Source: Reyranella sp.
GTDB lineage: Bacteria > Pseudomonadota > Alphaproteobacteria > Reyranellales > Reyranellaceae
Reading direction: 5' to 3'
DNA: 64,000 nucleotides
NCBI GenBank assembly: GCA_029946105.1
Contig: JAQSDW010000016.1
Coordinates: 1-64,000, forward strand
The first letter of the stretch is position 1, and every line of letters begins with the position of its first letter. The notes beneath the pieces were generated by a model. The model was not told where the DNA came from, made no database searches, and worked only from the letters and a program-made list of their open reading frames with translations. The position numbers and the translations under genes were made by a program. This document shows positions 9,898-19,428 of the stretch, one piece after another.

Positions 9898-11055
9898 ATG
9901 CTGGATGAAGTCCTGACGCCTGAGGAACGAGCCGTCGTGGCGCGCGCCAAGGCCTTCGCCGAGACGCACGTCGCTCCCAACGCCGCGCGCTGGGAATGGG
10001 AACGCCGCTATCCGCTGGAGACGATCAAGGCGGCCTGTGCGCAGGGCCTGAACACGATCGAGCTCGCCAAGCAGCATGGCGGGCAGGGGCTGTCCTTCTC
10101 CTGCAAGCTGCGCGCCTTCGAGGAAATCGCGCGACACGATTTCGCCTTCGCCTTCGCGCTGATCAACCATCACAACGCCTGCGCGCGATTTGCGCGCGAT
10201 GGCAAGCCGGCGCAGGTGGCGCGCCTGTTGCCGCGCATGATCGCGGGCGACGTGATCGGCTGCGCGGGGCTGAGCGAGCCCGGCGTGGGCAGCGACTTCG
10301 GCGGACTCGAGATGGCGGCGGTACGCGTCGACGGCGGCTGGAAGCTGAACGGCGCCAAGGCCTGGATCACCAATGCCGCCGTGGCCGGCCTTTCGGTGGC
10401 CTATGCCCAGACCGACAAGAGCCAAGGCTATCGCGGCATCGCCTGCTTTGCGATTGAAGCCGATCGACCTGGCTTTCATCGCGACAAGCCGTTCGAGCTG
10501 CATGGCGGTCACGCCATCGGCGTCGGCGGTTTCCGCCTGGTCGACTATTTCGCGCCCGACGAGGCCGTGCTTCACGAACCGGGCAAAGCGTTCAAGGCGG
10601 CGCTGGCCGGCATCAACGGCGCGCGTGCGTACGTCGCCGCCATGTGCTGCGGCATGCTGCAGGCCTCACTCGAGACGGCGGTGCGCTATACGCAGCAGCG
10701 CCAGACCTTTGGCCAGCCGGTGATCGATCATCAGGGCGTGCGCTGGAAGCTGGTCGATGCCGCGACCGACCTCGAGGCGGCGCGTCTTCTCACCTATCGC
10801 GCCGCCCGCCTGATCGACGAGGCAGGCGATGCCGTGCTGCCCGCGGCCTATGCCAAGAAGTTCGCCACCGACATGGCGGTGACGCGCATCGCCGACTGCA
10901 TCCAGGCAATGGGTGCCAACGGCCTGCGCGCCGAGTATCCGCTGGCCCGCCATCTCGCAGGCGCCAAGATCGCGGCTTATACCGACGGCTCGATCGAGAT
11001 GATGAACGAGCGTATTGGCGCGGGGCTGCCTTCCGTGTTCGGGAAGCCTGCCTGA
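9898..11055 (+). CDS. Acyl-CoA dehydrogenase
   Basis: CAGLSEPGVGSDFGGLEM, KAWITNA, RQTFGQPVIDHQGVRWKL, GANGLRAEYPLARHLAGAKIAAYTDGSIEM. Confidence 0.9.
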   Translation: MLDEVLTPEERAVVARAKAFAETHVAPNAARWEWERRYPLETIKAACAQGLNTIELAKQHGGQGLSFSCKLRAFEEIARHDFAFAFALINHHNACARFARDGKPAQVARLLPRMIAGDVIGCAGLSEPGVGSDFGGLEMAAVRVDGGWKLNGAKAWITNAAVAGLSVAYAQTDKSQGYRGIACFAIEADRPGFHRDKPFELHGGHAIGVGGFRLVDYFAPDEAVLHEPGKAFKAALAGINGARAYVAAMCCGMLQASLETAVRYTQQRQTFGQPVIDHQGVRWKLVDAATDLEAARLLTYRAARLIDEAGDAVLPAAYAKKFATDMAVTRIADCIQAMGANGLRAEYPLARHLAGAKIAAYTDGSIEMMNERIGAGLPSVFGKPA

Positions 11056-11056
11056 T

Positions 11057-12217
11057 TTAGGCGTTGTCGGCGCGCCTGAGCGCCTGGTCGAGATCGTCGA
11101 ACAGATCGTTGCTGGTTTCCACGCCCACCGACAGACGCAGCAGGTCGGTTGGACAGGGCGTGCCCGGTCCCTCGATGCTGGCGCGGTGCTCGATCAGGCT
11201 TTCGACGCCGCCCAACGACGTCGCCCGCTTCCACAGCGCCACGCGCGCCGCGGTGGCGATCGCGGCCCGTTCGCCGCCCTTGATGCGCACCGACAGCATG
11301 CCGCCGAAGCCGCCCTTCATTTGCTTCAGCGAGACCGCGTGGCCGGCAAACGACGGCAGGCCGGGATAGAGCACCTCGCTCACCATCGGATGGGCCGCCA
11401 GGCGTTCGGCCAGCGACTGCGCGGAGCGGCAGGCCCAGTCGACGCGCGGGAACAGCGTGCGCATGCCGCGCATCAGCAGCCATGCCTCGGTCTGGCCGAG
11501 GATCGTGCCGAACTGGGCGCGGATCGCGCGCAGCTTCGCCCAATGGGCGTCGTCGCGCGCGCCGACCAGCGCACCGGCGATGATGTCGGAATGGCCGTTG
11601 AGATACTTGGTTGCCGAATGCATGACGATGTCGGCGCCGAACTCGATCGGCCGCGTCAGCACCGGCGTCGCGACCGTCGAGTCGACGCCCAGCAGCGCAC
11701 CGGCCTTATGCGCGATCTCCGCCGCGGCGGCGATGTCGGTGACGGCCCAGGTCGGGTTGGCCGGCGTCTCCAGCCAGACGAGCTTGGTCTTGCCGGGCTG
11801 CACCGCCGCGGCGATGGCGTCGGTCTTGTCGCCGTCGACGAATTCGACCTTGAGGCCCCATTGCGTTGCAAAGGTACCGAGCCAGTTGCGCAGCGACCAG
11901 TACATGATCCTGGGCGCCACGACATGGTCGCCGGGCGAGAGGGCCAGAAAGCAGGCGGTGGCAGCACTCATGCCGGAGGAAAAGACCAGCGCCTTGGCGC
12001 CGCCCTCCAGCGCCGCGAGCGTCGCCTCAGCCTGATCGAAGGTCGGGTTGTCGGCGCGGGCATAGATCCGGCCCGAGCTGTAGCCGTTGTCCTCGTCGCG
12101 CTGGTAGGTGCTCGCCATATGGATCGGCGGCACCACAGCCTTGGTCACTGGATCGATCCAGCCCATGGCCTGAGCAGCGAGCGAAGCGGCGGAGAATTTC
12201 TTGTCTGTCATCGGCAC
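11057..12217 (-). CDS. Cys/Met metabolism PLP-dependent enzyme (cystathionine gamma-synthase/beta-lyase family)
   Basis: YARADNPTFDQAEATLAALEGG, LVFSSGMSAAT, HSATKYLNGHSDIIAG (PLP Lys), GVESLIEHRASIEG. Confidence 0.92.
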   Translation of the reverse strand: MPMTDKKFSAASLAAQAMGWIDPVTKAVVPPIHMASTYQRDEDNGYSSGRIYARADNPTFDQAEATLAALEGGAKALVFSSGMSAATACFLALSPGDHVVAPRIMYWSLRNWLGTFATQWGLKVEFVDGDKTDAIAAAVQPGKTKLVWLETPANPTWAVTDIAAAAEIAHKAGALLGVDSTVATPVLTRPIEFGADIVMHSATKYLNGHSDIIAGALVGARDDAHWAKLRAIRAQFGTILGQTEAWLLMRGMRTLFPRVDWACRSAQSLAERLAAHPMVSEVLYPGLPSFAGHAVSLKQMKGGFGGMLSVRIKGGERAAIATAARVALWKRATSLGGVESLIEHRASIEGPGTPCPTDLLRLSVGVETSNDLFDDLDQALRRADNA

Positions 12218-12393
12218 ACCGGGAGCTTACGAATGGCTTACTTGGATCGGTATTTAATTGCGTGTCGTCGGGTTGTCTTCACGGACGCATTGGTATCCGC
12301 TGCATCCGACGCTGTTGATACATGAAAGCGCGGTGCCGGTCCCTCCCCAAGGCGAACGGCGGCGCATCCGTGACGACAAACTAGGGGGCTTGA

Positions 12394-13020
12394 ATGGACG
12401 TCGAAGTTCTGCACCGGCAAGTGATGCCGCATCCGGCCGTCAACGGCAGCCGCGTTGCCCGTACCCGCGATGCCATCGTCACCTCGGCGCTGTCCCTGGC
12501 CTCGACGGGCGAAGTCGCTCCCATCGTGCGCGATATCGCCCGGATGGCGGGTGTTTCTGCGCGGACCGTGTTTCAGCATTTTGCCGATACGGCCGAACTC
12601 TATGTCGCCGTTCTCGATCGCGTGCTCGCCGCCGAGTTCGGCGACGGGCCCGAGCCGAGTGCTGCATTGCCGCTGGAAGGGCGCATCCAGTTCGTCGTCG
12701 ACCGCGGTTCCGAGCGCCACGAGCGGTTGCTGTCGATGTGGACCTTCGTCGAGACCCTGCAGCATCGCTCAGTGCCGGCCGCCGACATGGTCGCGCAGCT
12801 CTACGCCACCAACCAGGTCAACCTGGCCCGCTGGTTCGACCGCGAACTGGCTGGCCTGTCCGCCGAGCAACGCGGACGGACGTTGAACGCGCTGGTCTTG
12901 GCTTTCTCGCCCGAGAGCTGGGTCGTCCTGCGTCAGCGGCTCGGTCTGTCGGCCGAGCGCGCCCGTGACGAACTGCGCTTCGTCGTGGGCAGTGCGCTCA
13001 ACGGAGCGGCCCGCCGCTAG
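12394..13020 (+). CDS. TetR-family transcriptional regulator
   Basis: N-terminal HTH VRDIARMAGVSARTVFQHFADTAELYVAVL. Confidence 0.85.
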   Translation: MDVEVLHRQVMPHPAVNGSRVARTRDAIVTSALSLASTGEVAPIVRDIARMAGVSARTVFQHFADTAELYVAVLDRVLAAEFGDGPEPSAALPLEGRIQFVVDRGSERHERLLSMWTFVETLQHRSVPAADMVAQLYATNQVNLARWFDRELAGLSAEQRGRTLNALVLAFSPESWVVLRQRLGLSAERARDELRFVVGSALNGAARR

Positions 13021-13546
13021 CGCCAGCGCGTTGCGCCAGCTCTTCGAGGGGGCGGTCGCGCAAGCCGAGTTCGCGCAGGTGCGTCACCGTGTTGCGAAGA
13101 TAGTCGATGTTGGTGCCGGTGGCGCCCTTGCCGCCCCGCACCAGGGCGGCGGCCTTGGCTGCCGGCAGCTTGCCGGCAAACTGCCGGTGCCGGCGGTCGG
13201 CGAGATAGACCAGCGCTTCGACCACGCGCCCGTCGTGCAGGTGGATCGGCCGGACTTCTTCTTCGTAGACGCCGTCGTTATCGATCTCGCGTGTGCGCAG
13301 ATAACGGCGCACGGCGTCGTAGCCGTTGCGCGGCAGGCGATGGGCGAGGCCGCGACAGGCGCCGCCCGGCAGCAGGCCCAGGATCAGGCCGGGCTTCCTG
13401 GGCGTTCCGCGATAATGTTCGGAATAGATGCAGAAGGCGCGGTGCCAGCCATGCAGGCGGGCGGCTTGCGTTTCGCGCGCCGCGAACCCCGGGTTCCACA
13501 TCAGCGAGCCGTAGCCGAAGACCCAGAAGGGCTTCGCCGTGCTCAC
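12998..13546 (-). CDS. ChaC-like gamma-glutamylcyclotransferase
   Basis: FWVFGYGSLMWNPGF motif; GTG start overlapping the tyrA-like stop (GTGA). Confidence 0.85.
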   Translation of the reverse strand: MSTAKPFWVFGYGSLMWNPGFAARETQAARLHGWHRAFCIYSEHYRGTPRKPGLILGLLPGGACRGLAHRLPRNGYDAVRRYLRTREIDNDGVYEEEVRPIHLHDGRVVEALVYLADRRHRQFAGKLPAAKAAALVRGGKGATGTNIDYLRNTVTHLRELGLRDRPLEELAQRAGASGGPLR

Positions 13547-14427
13547 GCCTGGTTGAGATGGATCAGCGCGCGCCGGATCTCGCGCGTGCGCGTGAACAGC
13601 TCGGACAGCTTGTCGCCCTCGCCCCAGCGGATGGCACGCTGAAGATAGAACAGGTCTTCCTGGAAGCGCTGCAGCACTTCGAGAACGGCTTCCTTGTTGT
13701 TCACGAAGATGTCGCGCCACATGGTCGGATCGGAAGCGGCGATGCGGGTGAAATCTCGGAAGCCGCCGGCCGCGTATTTCAGCACCTCGGCGTTGAGATG
13801 GCCGCCGAGATCGTCGGCCGTACCCACGATCGTGTAGGCGATCAGGTGCGGCAGATGCGAGGTGATGGCGAGGATGCGGTCGTGATGGGCGGGATCGACG
13901 CGGTCGACCTGGCTGCCGAGCGCCTTCCAGAAGGCTTCCAGCCGGTCGACGGCCCCGGCGTCGGTGTCGGGCAGCGGCGTCAGGATGGTCCAGCGGCCCT
14001 CGAACAGGTCGAGCAAGGCAGCCTCGGGCCCGGAATTCTCGGTGCCGGCCACCGGATGTGCGGGCACGAAATGCACGCCCTTGGGAATGTGCGGCAGCAT
14101 GTCGGCGATCACGGTCTGCTTCACCGAGCCGACGTCTGACACGATGCAGCCCGGCTTGAGCGACGAGGCGATCACCTCGGTCGCCGGGCCACAGGCGCCG
14201 ACCGGCGTGCAGACGATCACCAGGTCAGCGTCCTTCACGGCCGCCGCGAGATCGGTGCCGCAATGATCGGCGAGCTTCAGCCGGTTGGCCAAGGCCGCCG
14301 TTTCGGCGCTGCGCGTGGCCGCCACGATCGATTTGGCCAGCCCGCGCTTGCGCGCCTCGAGCGCGATCGATCCGCCGATCAGTCCGATGCCGATCAGCGC
14401 GATCTTGTCGAAGTGAACCTTGCTCAT
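13543..14427 (-). CDS. tyrA: Prephenate/arogenate (cyclohexadienyl) dehydrogenase
   Basis: IALIGIGLIGGSIALEARKRGLAK, HPVAGTENSGPEAALLDLFEGRWTILTP, FRDFTRIAASDPTMWRDIFVNNKEAVL. Confidence 0.92.
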   Translation of the reverse strand: MSKVHFDKIALIGIGLIGGSIALEARKRGLAKSIVAATRSAETAALANRLKLADHCGTDLAAAVKDADLVIVCTPVGACGPATEVIASSLKPGCIVSDVGSVKQTVIADMLPHIPKGVHFVPAHPVAGTENSGPEAALLDLFEGRWTILTPLPDTDAGAVDRLEAFWKALGSQVDRVDPAHHDRILAITSHLPHLIAYTIVGTADDLGGHLNAEVLKYAAGGFRDFTRIAASDPTMWRDIFVNNKEAVLEVLQRFQEDLFYLQRAIRWGEGDKLSELFTRTREIRRALIHLNQA

Positions 14428-15515
14428 TTTCCGGCAGCGACGAACTTGGCGAGCGAGTCACGCACCGCCTTCACTTCGGTCTCGGTGCCGATGGTGATGC
14501 GCAGATGCTCGGGCAGCCCATAGCCCGCGATCATGCGCGGGATCAGGCCGTCGTTCATCATCCAGTCGTTGGCGGCCGCGGCGCGCTCCTTCGAGCCGAA
14601 GCCCACGGTGATGAAGTTGCCGACGCTGGGCAGCGGCTTCAATCCGAGCCTGGCGAGTTCGGTGCCAAGCCACGGCAGCCAGATATCGTTGTTGGTGCGG
14701 CTGGCGTCGGTGTGGGCGATGTCCTGCATTGCCGCGATCCCGGCGATCTGTGCCGGCAGGTTGACGTTGAAGGGCTGGCGCAGCCGGCTCATCACGTCGA
14801 CGATGCCGGCCGGCCCGTACATCCAGCCGAGCCTGAGGCCGCCCAGGCCGTAGATCTTGGAAAAGGTCCGCGTCATCACGACGTTCTCGGCCTGATCGAC
14901 CAGTTCGACGCCCGACTCGTAGTCGTTGCGGCTCACATACTCGGCATAGGCCGCGTCGATCACCAGCAGCACGTTCTTCGGCAGGCCCGCGTGCAGTCGC
15001 CGCACATCGTCCTTGGTGACGTAGGTGCCGGTCGGATTGTTGGGGTTGGCAAGGCAGACCACGCGGGTCTTGTTCGTGACCTTGGACAGCAGTGCATCGA
15101 CGTCGGCCCTGTAGTCGGTTTCCGGCGCCGCCACCGGCGTCGCCCCGACGCCGAGCGCGTTGATCGGGTACATGAGGAAGCCGAACTGGCTGTAGAGCAG
15201 CTCGTCGCCCGGTCCGCAGTAGGCGCGAATCAGGAGGTTGAGCAGTTCATCGGATCCCGCGCCGCAGACGATGCGCGCCGCGTCGAGGCCGTAGTGACGG
15301 CCGATCGCGCTGCGCAGCTTCTCCGCGTTGCCGTCGGGATAGCGATGCAGCTCGGCTGCCGCCTTGGCATAGGCAGCCATGGCCTTGGGCGACGGTCCCA
15401 GCGCGCCCTCATTCGACGAGAGCTTGGCGATGGTCTCCTTGCCATCGACCGAGTCCTTGCCCGGGACGTAAGGGGCGATCTTCATGATGCCTGGACGCGG
15501 AGTGAGCGCGGTCAT
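14424..15515 (-). CDS. hisC: Histidinol-phosphate/aromatic aminotransferase
   Basis: KLSSNEGALGPSPKA, CLANPNNPTGT, TRTFSKIYGLGGLRLGWMYG; overlaps tyrA by ATGA. Confidence 0.92.
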   Translation of the reverse strand: MTALTPRPGIMKIAPYVPGKDSVDGKETIAKLSSNEGALGPSPKAMAAYAKAAAELHRYPDGNAEKLRSAIGRHYGLDAARIVCGAGSDELLNLLIRAYCGPGDELLYSQFGFLMYPINALGVGATPVAAPETDYRADVDALLSKVTNKTRVVCLANPNNPTGTYVTKDDVRRLHAGLPKNVLLVIDAAYAEYVSRNDYESGVELVDQAENVVMTRTFSKIYGLGGLRLGWMYGPAGIVDVMSRLRQPFNVNLPAQIAGIAAMQDIAHTDASRTNNDIWLPWLGTELARLGLKPLPSVGNFITVGFGSKERAAAANDWMMNDGLIPRMIAGYGLPEHLRITIGTETEVKAVRDSLAKFVAAGK

Positions 15516-15550
15516 GGCAGTCTCCCGTAGGTAGCGATCAGGGCCGGGCC

Positions 15551-16402
15551 CTAGGACCGTAGAGTGGCCGGAACGGCATAGGCACCGATCGCGGCGACAC
15601 GGCCGCTCTTCAGTCCCAAAGCCACCCCGAGTTCGCGCAGTCGCGGGTCGCCATCGACGATCACGCCCGGCAGTTCGATGAGATAGTGATGCACGCCGTC
15701 GACAACCTGGTCCAGCGCCGAGGTGAAAGTGGGCAGTCCCACCTTGGCCAGGCCGCCGGCGATACGGTCGCGGCTGAGGCCGGCCGGCGTTTCGATGGCG
15801 ATGAGGGCGCTGTCGTCGCCGCTTTCCTCGGGCTCCATGCGGGCGAGAACCAGGGCCGAGACGCCGCGCGCCCGGGCGTTGGGCATGGCGAGAAAGGGCA
15901 GGCGGGCCACGACGTTGGGCAGTGTCGCATCGCCGCCGGCCAGCAGCGGCCACCACGGGGCGACGTCGGACTCGATGGGGGCCGGCACGATGCCGATGGT
16001 CGTCGGGCCGCTGCGCACGGCCGCCAGCACCTGGGCGGGCGTGTCGTGAGCGATGAAGGGGATCAGGCAGCCGAAATGATCGCGCGCGAGATCCCAGTAG
16101 CCGGGCTGCTCGGCCGGCCGGCAGATGGCGATCTTCAGCCCCGGTGTCTGCATCAGGGTGAGTGCGCACATCATTTCGCGCCACATGCGGAAGACGGCGG
16201 CGACCGGAAAGGGCCCCTTATGAGTGGAGATCCGCTGGCGCAGCACCCGGGCTTCGCGGCCGGGCCGCAGCGCCAGTCCACCCGCCGGCTTGACGCCGGC
16301 GATTCGGCCGACCACGTCGGCGCGCCGGCCGATCAGGCCGTGCAGTTCGCCGTCGATGGCGTCGATTTCTTGCCGCAGGCTGTCGAGATTGGGTTCGTTC
16401 AT
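15551..16402 (-). CDS. Chorismate mutase-domain protein with C-terminal extension
   Basis: LDSLRQEIDAIDGELHGLIGRRADVVGRIAGVK AroQ-type helix, ~290 aa total, in an aromatic amino-acid gene block. Confidence 0.8.
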   Translation of the reverse strand: MNEPNLDSLRQEIDAIDGELHGLIGRRADVVGRIAGVKPAGGLALRPGREARVLRQRISTHKGPFPVAAVFRMWREMMCALTLMQTPGLKIAICRPAEQPGYWDLARDHFGCLIPFIAHDTPAQVLAAVRSGPTTIGIVPAPIESDVAPWWPLLAGGDATLPNVVARLPFLAMPNARARGVSALVLARMEPEESGDDSALIAIETPAGLSRDRIAGGLAKVGLPTFTSALDQVVDGVHHYLIELPGVIVDGDPRLRELGVALGLKSGRVAAIGAYAVPATLRS

Positions 16403-16513
16403 GAGGCCGGTAATTCCTGTGCGCAGCGGCGATACTACGTTCAGCCACACCGCGTAAAGGCAAACAAGCCTCAAGGCCCTTGCACCCGCTGGGCGAGGTT
16501 CGTATAAAAGCCG

Positions 16514-16570
16514 TCCGTGGAATTTGGGCCGACCGGCTTGCGACCACGTTAAACATCGCTAAAAGGTCGG
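16514..16570 (+). promoter_or_regulatory. SAM-II riboswitch (metA motif)
   Basis: CCGTGGAATTTGGGCCGACCGGCTTGCGACCACGTTAAACATCGCTAAAAGG: P1 CGTGG/CCACG, GGCTTGC, ACGTTAAACA and GCTAAAAGG match the SAM-II consensus I know; upstream of metX. Confidence 0.9.
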
Positions 16571-16579
16571 AGAGCTTGA

Positions 16580-16612
16580 AAAAGCCCCCGGCCTTAGGTC
16601 GGGGGCTTTTTC
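16580..16612 (+). terminator. Intrinsic terminator between SAM-II aptamer and metX
   Basis: AAAAAGCCCCCG-gccttaggt-CGGGGGCTTTTTC, directly downstream of the aptamer and upstream of the metX start. Confidence 0.85.
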
Positions 16613-16625
16613 GTTGGAGAAGACG

Positions 16626-17795
16626 TTGCTCCAGGACTTGACCGACGCCGAGCAACTGGCGCTCGCCCAATGCCGCCACGCGGTTCTGGGCGTTGAGCGG
16701 TCGCTGCGCCTCGACTGCGGCGTCGATCTCGGCCCCTATCGTGTGGCCTATCAGACCTACGGCACGCTGAACGCCGACAAGACCAATGCAGTCCTGATCT
16801 GCCATCCGCTGAGTTGCGACCAGTTCGTCTCCGAGCGGCACCCCGTCACCGGCAAGGAAGGCTGGTGGGAGAGCCTGGTCGGGCCGGACAAGGTCCTCGA
16901 TCCGGCGCGTTACTTCATCATCTGCGTCAATGTGCTGGGCCACTGCATGGGCTCCACCGGCCCGCTCGCGCGCGAGCCCGCGACCGGCCAGCCCTGGAAC
17001 CTGCGTTTCCCGGTGGTGACCATCGGCGACATGGTGCGCGCCCAGGCGGCGTTGCTCGATCATCTCGGCATCCCGGACCTGTTCTGCGTCATCGGCGGGT
17101 CGATGGGCGGCATGCAGGTGCTCGAATGGGCCGCGACCTATCCCAAGCGCGTCTTCTCGGCCGTGCCGATCGCCTGCGCCGCGCACCATTCGGCACAGAA
17201 CATCGCGTTCCACGAGGTCGGCCGCCAGGCGATCATGGCCGATCCCGAATGGAAGGGCGGCGACTACCGCCTGCATCAGACGGTGCCGGCGCGCGGCCTC
17301 GCCGTCGCCCGGATGACCGCCCATATCACCTATCTCTCGGAGCAGGCGCTGCAGCGCAAGTTCGGCCGCGCCCTGCAGGACCGCAATGCGCTGGGCTTCG
17401 GCTTCGATGCCGACTTCCAGGTCGAGAGCTACCTGCGTCATCAGGGCTCGACCTTCGTCGATCGCTTCGACGCCAACAGCTACCTCTACATCACCCGCGC
17501 GATGGACTATTTCGACCTCGCCAGCGCGCATGGCGGAGTGCTGGCGAACGCCTTTCGCCGCTCACCCACGCGCTTCTGCCTGATGTCCTTCACCAGCGAC
17601 TGGCTGTTCCCGACGCGCGAGAGCCGCGAGATCGTCCATGCGCTGAACGCAGCAGCGGCCAACGTGTCGTTCGTCGAGGTCGAGAGCGACAAGGGCCACG
17701 ACGCCTTTCTGCTCGACGAGCCGGAGATGTTCCGCACCTTGAGCGGGTTCCTCAAGGGTGCCGCCGCCGTGCGCGGGCTGAAGCAAGCAGCATGA
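16626..17795 (+). CDS. metX: Homoserine O-acetyltransferase
   Basis: [76 protein letters not shown] start at 16626 preceded by GGAGAA (alternative TTG at 16614). Confidence 0.93.
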   Translation: MLQDLTDAEQLALAQCRHAVLGVERSLRLDCGVDLGPYRVAYQTYGTLNADKTNAVLICHPLSCDQFVSERHPVTGKEGWWESLVGPDKVLDPARYFIICVNVLGHCMGSTGPLAREPATGQPWNLRFPVVTIGDMVRAQAALLDHLGIPDLFCVIGGSMGGMQVLEWAATYPKRVFSAVPIACAAHHSAQNIAFHEVGRQAIMADPEWKGGDYRLHQTVPARGLAVARMTAHITYLSEQALQRKFGRALQDRNALGFGFDADFQVESYLRHQGSTFVDRFDANSYLYITRAMDYFDLASAHGGVLANAFRRSPTRFCLMSFTSDWLFPTRESREIVHALNAAAANVSFVEVESDKGHDAFLLDEPEMFRTLSGFLKGAAAVRGLKQAA

Positions 17796-18415
17796 AAAGC
17801 GAACCTGCCGTGACTGCCGCCATCCGCGTCGACCTTCAGCTCATCGCCGACATGGTGACGCCCGACACCCGCGCGCTCGATGTCGGCTGCGGTGACGGCG
17901 CGCTGCTGGCCTATCTGGTCAACTTCAAGCGGGTCGATGCGCGCGGCATGGAGCTCAGCCAGGCCGGCGTGAATGCCTGCGTGGCCAGTGGCCTGTCGGT
18001 GATCCAGGGCGACGCCGACGCCGATCTGCGGGCCTATCCCGACGCCGCCTTCGACTACGTGATCCTGAGCCAGACGCTGCAGGCCACGCGCGAGCCGCGC
18101 GAGGTACTGCGTCAGATGCTGCGCGTCGGCAAACGGGCGATCGTGTCGTTCCCCAACTTCGCGCACTGGCAGGTGCGGCTGCGACTGGTGTTCGGCGGCC
18201 GCATGCCGCAGACGACGTCGCTGCCCTACAAGTGGTACGATACGCCCAACATCCATCTCTGCAGCATCGACGATTTCCGCGCGCTCTGCGGCGACATGGG
18301 TGTGCGCATCGAGCGCGCCATCGTGCTCAACAGCAAGAGCCGGCCGATCCACATGCCGCCGCTGCTCGCCAATGTATTCGGCGAGCAGGCGGTGTTCATG
18401 CTGAGCCGCGATTAG
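17792..18415 (+). CDS. metW: Methionine biosynthesis protein MetW
   Basis: [64 protein letters not shown] overlap with metX. Confidence 0.95.
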   Translation: MKSEPAVTAAIRVDLQLIADMVTPDTRALDVGCGDGALLAYLVNFKRVDARGMELSQAGVNACVASGLSVIQGDADADLRAYPDAAFDYVILSQTLQATREPREVLRQMLRVGKRAIVSFPNFAHWQVRLRLVFGGRMPQTTSLPYKWYDTPNIHLCSIDDFRALCGDMGVRIERAIVLNSKSRPIHMPPLLANVFGEQAVFMLSRD

Positions 18416-18497
18416 CTACCCGTCGTCCCGACCGAAGCCGCGCGTCGCGCGGCGCATCGGAGGGAAGGCCCCTCGGCTACGCTCGGGGCGACGGAGG
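18416..18497. repeat. Interspersed palindromic repeat element (copy 1)
   Basis: Ends complementary (CCGTCGTC...GGCGACGG); shares 33 identical nt (AAGGCCCCTCGGCTACGCTCGGGGCGACGGAGG) with 58838-58870. Confidence 0.75.
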
Positions 18498-18932
18498 AGG
18501 CTTTTCATAGTGGCCCTCGATCTCGTCTTCCTTGAGCTTCACGAAGCCGTGGCGCAGGTAGAAGCGGTCGGCCTTGCTGCCGGTCAACACTTCGAGGCGC
18601 ACCGGCAGTCCGGTCGCGTCGGCTTCGTCGAGAAGGACCTTCAGGATCTTCGTGCCGAGGCCGGTATTGTGCAGGCGGCGCTCAAGATAGAACGAGTCGA
18701 TCTTGATCTCGCTGTCACTCGTGCGAAAGCCGACGCATCCCGCGCGCTCGCCGCGCAGCAGGATCAGGCGCATCCCGGGCTCGTCGAAATGCCCTCGGAA
18801 GATTCGCCTGGCGCGCGAGGGTTCGTAGCGGAAGACGCGCTCCAGATGCTCGCGCATGACCTCGATGCGGAGCGCCAGCAGCGGCTCGAAGTCCGCTTCG
18901 CCGACGTGGCCGAAGCGCCACTCGTCAGGCAC
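18477..18932 (-). CDS. GNAT family N-acetyltransferase
   Basis: IDSFYLERRLHNTGLGTKILKVLLDEADATGLPVRLEV acetyl-CoA binding pattern. Confidence 0.75.
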   Translation of the reverse strand: MPDEWRFGHVGEADFEPLLALRIEVMREHLERVFRYEPSRARRIFRGHFDEPGMRLILLRGERAGCVGFRTSDSEIKIDSFYLERRLHNTGLGTKILKVLLDEADATGLPVRLEVLTGSKADRFYLRHGFVKLKEDEIEGHYEKPPPSPRA

Positions 18933-19428
18933 GTGAAGCGATCCTGGCGATGCGCGGCTTGGCGAGGGCCAGCCAGTCCCTGGTGTCGAGTTCCATCGAG
19001 CGGTCGAGACGGCCGGCGTTGAAGAACAGCGTCTCGTTGGTGAGCAGGTCCTCGTCGACCACGACGGCGAGCGCGGGATCGAGCGCGAAGGGTGGCACCG
19101 CCCCCATCACGCAGCCGGTCAGTTCCTGTGCCGTCTCTGGCGAGGCGAAGCCGCATTTGCGGGCTTCGAAAAGCGTCGCCACCGCGGCGAAGTCGAGCTT
19201 GCGGCTGCCCGGCAGGATCGCCAGCACATGGCGCCGTCCGCCACCGCCGCCGCGCACGTCCAGCACCATGGCCTTGGCGGCCTGGTCGGGTCGGTTGCCA
19301 CGGATGACGCTGATCGCCTCGGACTTGCCCTCGGCCTCGTGCTCGATGACACGAAACCTGGCCTTGGCGCCGCTCAGCAGCGCGACCAGCCGGTCGAATA
19401 CCGGTGGGGCGAAAACATCAGACGCCAC
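18925..19428 (-). CDS. YbaK/EbsC-type aminoacyl-tRNA deacylase-like protein
   Basis: FRVIEHEAEGKSEAISVIRGNRPDQAAKAMVLDV, GCVMGAVPPFALDPALAVVVDEDLL; GTG start inferred. Confidence 0.75.
   Translation of the reverse strand: MASDVFAPPVFDRLVALLSGAKARFRVIEHEAEGKSEAISVIRGNRPDQAAKAMVLDVRGGGGGRRHVLAILPGSRKLDFAAVATLFEARKCGFASPETAQELTGCVMGAVPPFALDPALAVVVDEDLLTNETLFFNAGRLDRSMELDTRDWLALAKPRIARIASRA

Noticed and set aside
14424-16184. 586-aa ORF fusing an upstream segment to HisC
   Set aside because: The N-terminal part is the chorismate mutase gene read in the wrong frame; HisC starts at 15515.
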